This document shows, one piece after another, positions 60,457-64,000 of a stretch of 64,000 nucleotides of DNA. The stretch spans positions 124,001 through 188,000 of the forward strand of contig JAGXRF010000017.1 of assembly GCA_018335925.1 (NCBI GenBank). Direction: 5' to 3'. This DNA comes from Flavobacteriales bacterium. GTDB taxonomy: Bacteria; Bacteroidota; Bacteroidia; Flavobacteriales; Flavobacteriaceae. The notes beneath the pieces were generated by a model that ran no database searches, was not told the DNA's origin, and saw only the letters and a list, made by a program, of their open reading frames with translations. Both the position numbers and the translations under genes were made by a program. How positions within the stretch are numbered: position 1 is the first letter of the stretch; every line of letters begins with the position of its first letter.

Positions 60457-62784
60457 ATGAAAAAACTAGGCCTTTTTATACTACTAACCGTTTGCATTTC
60501 TTGTAACCAACCCCAAGAAAATTGGAAAAACGAAGTTGCTTTGTTTAACGAAAATTGGGAATTTACTTTAGATAGTACCTCTAATCAATGGACACAAATT
60601 ACAGTTCCACATACCCCACAATTAGAGCCTTTGGTAATTTTGAAGCAATGGCAAGGCAACTGCTGGTACCAAAAAAAATGGGAAATAACAGAATTAGACC
60701 AAAAAAAGCATTTTTTAGAATTTGAAGGAGTAATGCATGAAGCCACCTTTTGGCTGAACGGAAAAAAAATATACCATCACCAAGGGGGGTACACTCCTTT
60801 TGTTGTGAATTTGAATACAGCCGTACAAAAAGGGGAAAATCATTTGGTAGTAAAAGTGAACAATGAAGACAATGGGGATATTCCTCCGGGAAAAACTTTA
60901 GAAACGCTTGACTTTAATTTCTATGGAGGCATCTACAGAAATGTGCATTATAAAAAAATAGGTTCCGTTCACATTACTGATGCCATTTTAAATTTTCAGG
61001 ACAAAAACTCAGGATATATCATTCATTTTGAAGAAGTTTCTAAAAATTTGGCACTAGGCTTTGTTCAAGCAGAAATTGCAAATCAAACCGAAACTAACCA
61101 AAAAGTACAAATGAAAGTCATCTTTGCATATGATGGCAAAACTGTGGAAACATTTGAAAGTGATTGGAATAACATTGCTAAAAACAGCAAAAGTGTTATT
61201 AAAGTACAAACACAAATCACCAAACCTCAACTTTGGGATGTGGTAAAACCAAATTTACATGAAGTAACCATTCAAATTTGGAATGAAAACAAACAGCTAG
61301 TTCACGTAGAAAAAGAAAGCATTGGCATTCGAAAATTTGAATTGAAAGAAGATGGCTTTTATTTAAACAACCAACCAATGTTTTTACAAGGCACCAATCG
61401 TCACCAAGAATATCCTTATGTTGGGTATGCCATTTCAGACGAAGCCAATTACCGAGATGCCTATAAAATTAAACAAGCAGGTTTTGAATTTGTTCGATTA
61501 TCTCATTACCCACATTCCACTTCGTTTATGAAAGCATGTGATGCATTTGGTTTAATTACGATGAATTGTATTTCGGGATGGCAATATTATGGAGGGGAAA
61601 AATTTGTAGAAAACTCCATCAAAGAAATTCAAATATTGGCCAAAAGAGATCGCAATAGAACATCCGTAGCATTTTGGGAAGTTTCGTTAAACGAGAGCGA
61701 AATGCCTGATGCATACATGGAAAAAGCCAACCAAACTTTAAGAGAATCATTATTTTACCAAAAAGCCATCACCGCAGGTTGGATAGATCATCCGAGTTAC
61801 GATTTATTTATTCCAGCTCGTCAACATGCCAAGCCTCCCATATATTGGAATCATTATGAAAAAGGCAATCGAAAAATTTTAATTGCAGAATATGGCGATT
61901 GGGAATACTATGCACAAAATGCAGGATTTAACCAAACCGCTTTTGCAGATTTACAACCTCAAGATAGAAGCAGCAGACAACTTCGTTCCGCAGGAGAAAA
62001 ACGTTTATTACAACAAGCTTTTAATTATCAAGAAGCTTTTAACTCCAACTTAAAAGGAAAACATACCATTGGCCATGCCAATTGGCTGATGTTTGATTAC
62101 AATCGTGGCTATGCTCCTGATTTAGAAAGCTCAGGAATTAGCGATATTTTTCGCATTCCAAAATTTGCCCACTACTTTTACCAAAGTCAACGTGATTTAA
62201 GTAAGTTTCCAAATACAGAACCTACCCTATTTATTGCCAATTATTGGAACGATGTAAACACAAAAACCATCACCGTTTTCTCCAATCTAGAGGAAATTGC
62301 TTTGTACATAAATGAGGAATTAGTCGAAAGAAAAAGACCAACCATCAATTCTTTTTCTGACCAATTATTACATCCTCCGTTTGTATTTGAAATCAAACAA
62401 ATGAAACCCGGAGTAATCAAAGCAATTGGATTTAAAAACGGAAAGGCAATTAAAGAACATCTGGTAAAAACTCCAGAAAGCCCAAAACAAATTCAACTAG
62501 AACTAGATTTATCCAACACACCTGTTTCCAAAAGCCATCCGGATTATTTGTTTGTATATGCAAAAATTGTGGATCAAAACCAAACATTGGTTCCAGATGC
62601 TACTAATAAAGTTTCTTTTACGATTCAAGGAGCAGAAATTATTGGCCCAAGTGAAGTGAATGCAGAAGCCGGAATAGCTACCATCTTAGTAAAAACAAAC
62701 CCAAGAAACGAAACCTTTAGCATAGAAGCATCTTCCAAAGGATTGGCAAAAGGAAAAATATTACAGAAAAAAATCACCAAATAA
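60457..62784 (+). CDS. GH2 family beta-galactosidase-type enzyme, lipoprotein
   Basis: A 775-residue glycoside hydrolase of family 2. The signal GLFILLTVCISCNQ has a lipobox cysteine. Domains in order: sugar-binding jelly roll (about 20-180, WYQKKWEITELDQKKHFLEF), immunoglobulin-like (about 190-280), TIM barrel (about 290-600) with acid/base Glu in FWEVSLNESEMPDA and nucleophile in ILIAEYGDWEYYA, then further beta domains. The expected role is to release galactose from galacto-oligosaccharides made by the GH53 enzymes. GH2 includes other activities, so the exact bond is inferred from context. Confidence 0.9.
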   Translation: MKKLGLFILLTVCISCNQPQENWKNEVALFNENWEFTLDSTSNQWTQITVPHTPQLEPLVILKQWQGNCWYQKKWEITELDQKKHFLEFEGVMHEATFWLNGKKIYHHQGGYTPFVVNLNTAVQKGENHLVVKVNNEDNGDIPPGKTLETLDFNFYGGIYRNVHYKKIGSVHITDAILNFQDKNSGYIIHFEEVSKNLALGFVQAEIANQTETNQKVQMKVIFAYDGKTVETFESDWNNIAKNSKSVIKVQTQITKPQLWDVVKPNLHEVTIQIWNENKQLVHVEKESIGIRKFELKEDGFYLNNQPMFLQGTNRHQEYPYVGYAISDEANYRDAYKIKQAGFEFVRLSHYPHSTSFMKACDAFGLITMNCISGWQYYGGEKFVENSIKEIQILAKRDRNRTSVAFWEVSLNESEMPDAYMEKANQTLRESLFYQKAITAGWIDHPSYDLFIPARQHAKPPIYWNHYEKGNRKILIAEYGDWEYYAQNAGFNQTAFADLQPQDRSSRQLRSAGEKRLLQQAFNYQEAFNSNLKGKHTIGHANWLMFDYNRGYAPDLESSGISDIFRIPKFAHYFYQSQRDLSKFPNTEPTLFIANYWNDVNTKTITVFSNLEEIALYINEELVERKRPTINSFSDQLLHPPFVFEIKQMKPGVIKAIGFKNGKAIKEHLVKTPESPKQIQLELDLSNTPVSKSHPDYLFVYAKIVDQNQTLVPDATNKVSFTIQGAEIIGPSEVNAEAGIATILVKTNPRNETFSIEASSKGLAKGKILQKKITK

Positions 62785-62810
62785 ACACTACCAAAACTCA
62801 TTAAAAGCTC

Positions 62811-63980
62811 ATGAAGAAAAAACTTGTCAAACAAACCAGCCAATACTTCGAAAAAGCTTACCAAAGTCAACCAGATTTGGTGGTGCTTTCTCCTGGTAGA
62901 ATCAATTTGATTGGAGAACATATCGACTACAATGACGGATTTGTGATGCCCGCAGCCATCAATCGATACGTATGTTTTGCCATTAAAAAGACGGAACAAA
63001 ATACTGCAAAAATTATTTCTATTGATTTAAATCAAACCCATGAGTTTGATTTAAGTCAACCTATCAAAAAGCACCAAAAAACATGGATCAATTATTTTGC
63101 TGGAGTTTTACACCAAATGCAAGAATTAATTCCGCAAGGTGTACAAATTGTATTTAGCAGTAACTTGCCTATTGGTGCCGGACTTTCCTCATCAGCTGCT
63201 GTAACTTGCGGATTTGCATTTGCTTTAAATGAATTGTTTCAATTACACATTCCAACTTTAAAATTAGCCCAAATTGCCCAAAAAACAGAGCATGATTTTG
63301 TAGGAGTGAAATGTGGCATCATGGACCAATATGCCAATTTATTCGGAAAGAAAAACCACTTTTTGTGGTTAGATTGCGTGGATTTTAGCCACCAGAAAAT
63401 AGCTATTGACATGAGTAAACATCAATTATTGTTGATTGATAGCCAAGTAAAACATTCACTTTTAGCCTCTGGGTATAACGATAGAAGAGCAGCAGCAGAA
63501 AAAGGAAAAGCATGGTTGATGGCACAATATCCGGAAATCAAATCTTTTAGAGATGTTACCAAAAAACATCTGGAAATTCTACACAAAAATGTTTCTAAAG
63601 AAGTATATGACTGCTGTTTATTTGTAGTAGAAGAAATCCAAAGAGTAAACTATTCTGTAAAAGCAATTCACCATTACAAAAATGAACAATTGGGAGATTA
63701 TTTATACCAAACCCACCAAGGTTTGTCAGAGCTATACCAAGTTAGTTGTGTGGAATTAGATTATTTAGTAAAAGAAGCTAAAAAAAGCAAAGATGTATTA
63801 GGTGCCCGAATGATGGGAGGTGGCTTTGGAGGTTGTATGCTTACTTTAATTGAAAAAGATGCTGTAAAAGAATTTACGGAAAGTATCTTAAAAAATTACT
63901 TTGAAACTTTTGGGGTTCATGCCAAAGCTTACCAAATTAAAATTGCAGATGGCACCCACGTATACCAAACAAACAACTAA
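62811..63980 (+). CDS. galK: Galactokinase
   Basis: A 389-residue GHMP kinase that phosphorylates galactose at C1. The sugar-binding signature is GRINLIGEHIDYNDGFVMPAAINRY, the ATP site PIGAGLSSSAAVTCGFAFAL, and the third motif GARMMGGGFGGCMLTL. All three are intact and the length is normal. It follows the GH2 gene by 26 bases and precedes a probable galT by four bases, in keeping with Leloir-pathway use of the released galactose. Confidence 0.96.
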   Translation: MKKKLVKQTSQYFEKAYQSQPDLVVLSPGRINLIGEHIDYNDGFVMPAAINRYVCFAIKKTEQNTAKIISIDLNQTHEFDLSQPIKKHQKTWINYFAGVLHQMQELIPQGVQIVFSSNLPIGAGLSSSAAVTCGFAFALNELFQLHIPTLKLAQIAQKTEHDFVGVKCGIMDQYANLFGKKNHFLWLDCVDFSHQKIAIDMSKHQLLLIDSQVKHSLLASGYNDRRAAAEKGKAWLMAQYPEIKSFRDVTKKHLEILHKNVSKEVYDCCLFVVEEIQRVNYSVKAIHHYKNEQLGDYLYQTHQGLSELYQVSCVELDYLVKEAKKSKDVLGARMMGGGFGGCMLTLIEKDAVKEFTESILKNYFETFGVHAKAYQIKIADGTHVYQTNN

Positions 63981-63984
63981 TTAC

Positions 63985-64000
63985 ATGAAAACCTTTGATA
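63985..64000 (+). CDS. galT: Start of the next gene, probably galT (cut by window end)
   Basis: ATG AAA ACC TTT GAT opens four bases after the galK stop and encodes MKTFD before the window ends. UDP-glucose--hexose-1-phosphate uridylyltransferases of Bacteroidota often begin like this and commonly follow galK. Five residues cannot prove it; the call rests on context. Confidence 0.4.

Overview
The window looks like the chromosome of a low-GC member of Flavobacteriaceae (Bacteroidota). The evidence is the type IX secretion (T9SS) sorting domains, a T9SS plug-protein homologue, a flavobacterial-style outer-membrane beta-barrel receptor, a Na+-NQR operon, MiaE, lipoproteins with Bacteroidota lipoboxes, and recurring TAnnTTTG -7 promoter elements, two of them paired with a TTTG -33 element 21 nt upstream. 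I see no prophage, CRISPR array, insertion sequence or toxin-antitoxin island. Most of the window is ordinary core metabolism.

Layout. 1-9 kb: end of an M3 peptidase, a secreted delta-60-repeat protein, miaE, gcvP, a truncated haemoglobin, a TonB-receptor-like protein and a retropepsin-like protein. 9-16 kb: odhB-sucA of the TCA cycle, a small envelope protein, a polyprenyl diphosphate synthase with a coupled 118-aa gene. 15.5-22.4 kb: a TetR-TolC-adaptor-RND efflux operon with a candidate operator. 22.5-27 kb: small envelope proteins, a TlpA-type thioredoxin, aspS and a cold-shock gene. 27-30.5 kb: a three-gene cassette (KAS III-like synthase, methyltransferase, glycosyltransferase) behind a promoter enclosed by a perfect 13-bp inverted repeat, then pirin. 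30.7-39 kb: a T9SS cargo protein, a Crp-like regulator, an aminotransferase, a desaturase, rsmG, a CoA-transferase, map and a methyltransferase. 38.6-45.9 kb: nqrABCDEF, a 121-aa unknown and apbE, whose family attaches FMN to NqrB and NqrC. 46-53 kb: T9SS plug protein, DUF3667 protein, apaG, pruA, a thioesterase, gpmI, and a long structured-RNA-like element. 53-56 kb: a DUF5916/CBM9 protein, a GNAT protein and tRNA-Gly(TCC). 56-64 kb: a galactan and galactose utilisation locus in which a GntR/LacI-like regulator diverges from galM, two GH53 endo-galactanases, a GH2 enzyme, galK and the first codons of a probable galT.

How the genes work together. The 57-64 kb operon reads as a complete path from beta-1,4-galactan (GH53) through galacto-oligosaccharides (GH2) to galactose (GalM, GalK, GalT). 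Its genes overlap or lie a few bases apart, and direct repeats in the divergent promoter are the likely binding site of the regulator. The Nqr block includes the enzyme family needed for its maturation. The efflux block is a self-contained regulator plus tripartite pump.

The less familiar material is mostly in gaps: a nested-hairpin element at 52.9 kb, two families of dispersed repeats, and several candidate operators. The best candidates for undescribed biology are the KAS III-methyltransferase-glycosyltransferase cassette with its operator-like palindrome, and the structured element. The element may already be known as a Bacteroidota RNA motif, which I could not check. Start codons were moved from the ORF-track positions in many genes where the first codon was a TTG or GTG and a better ATG lay downstream.
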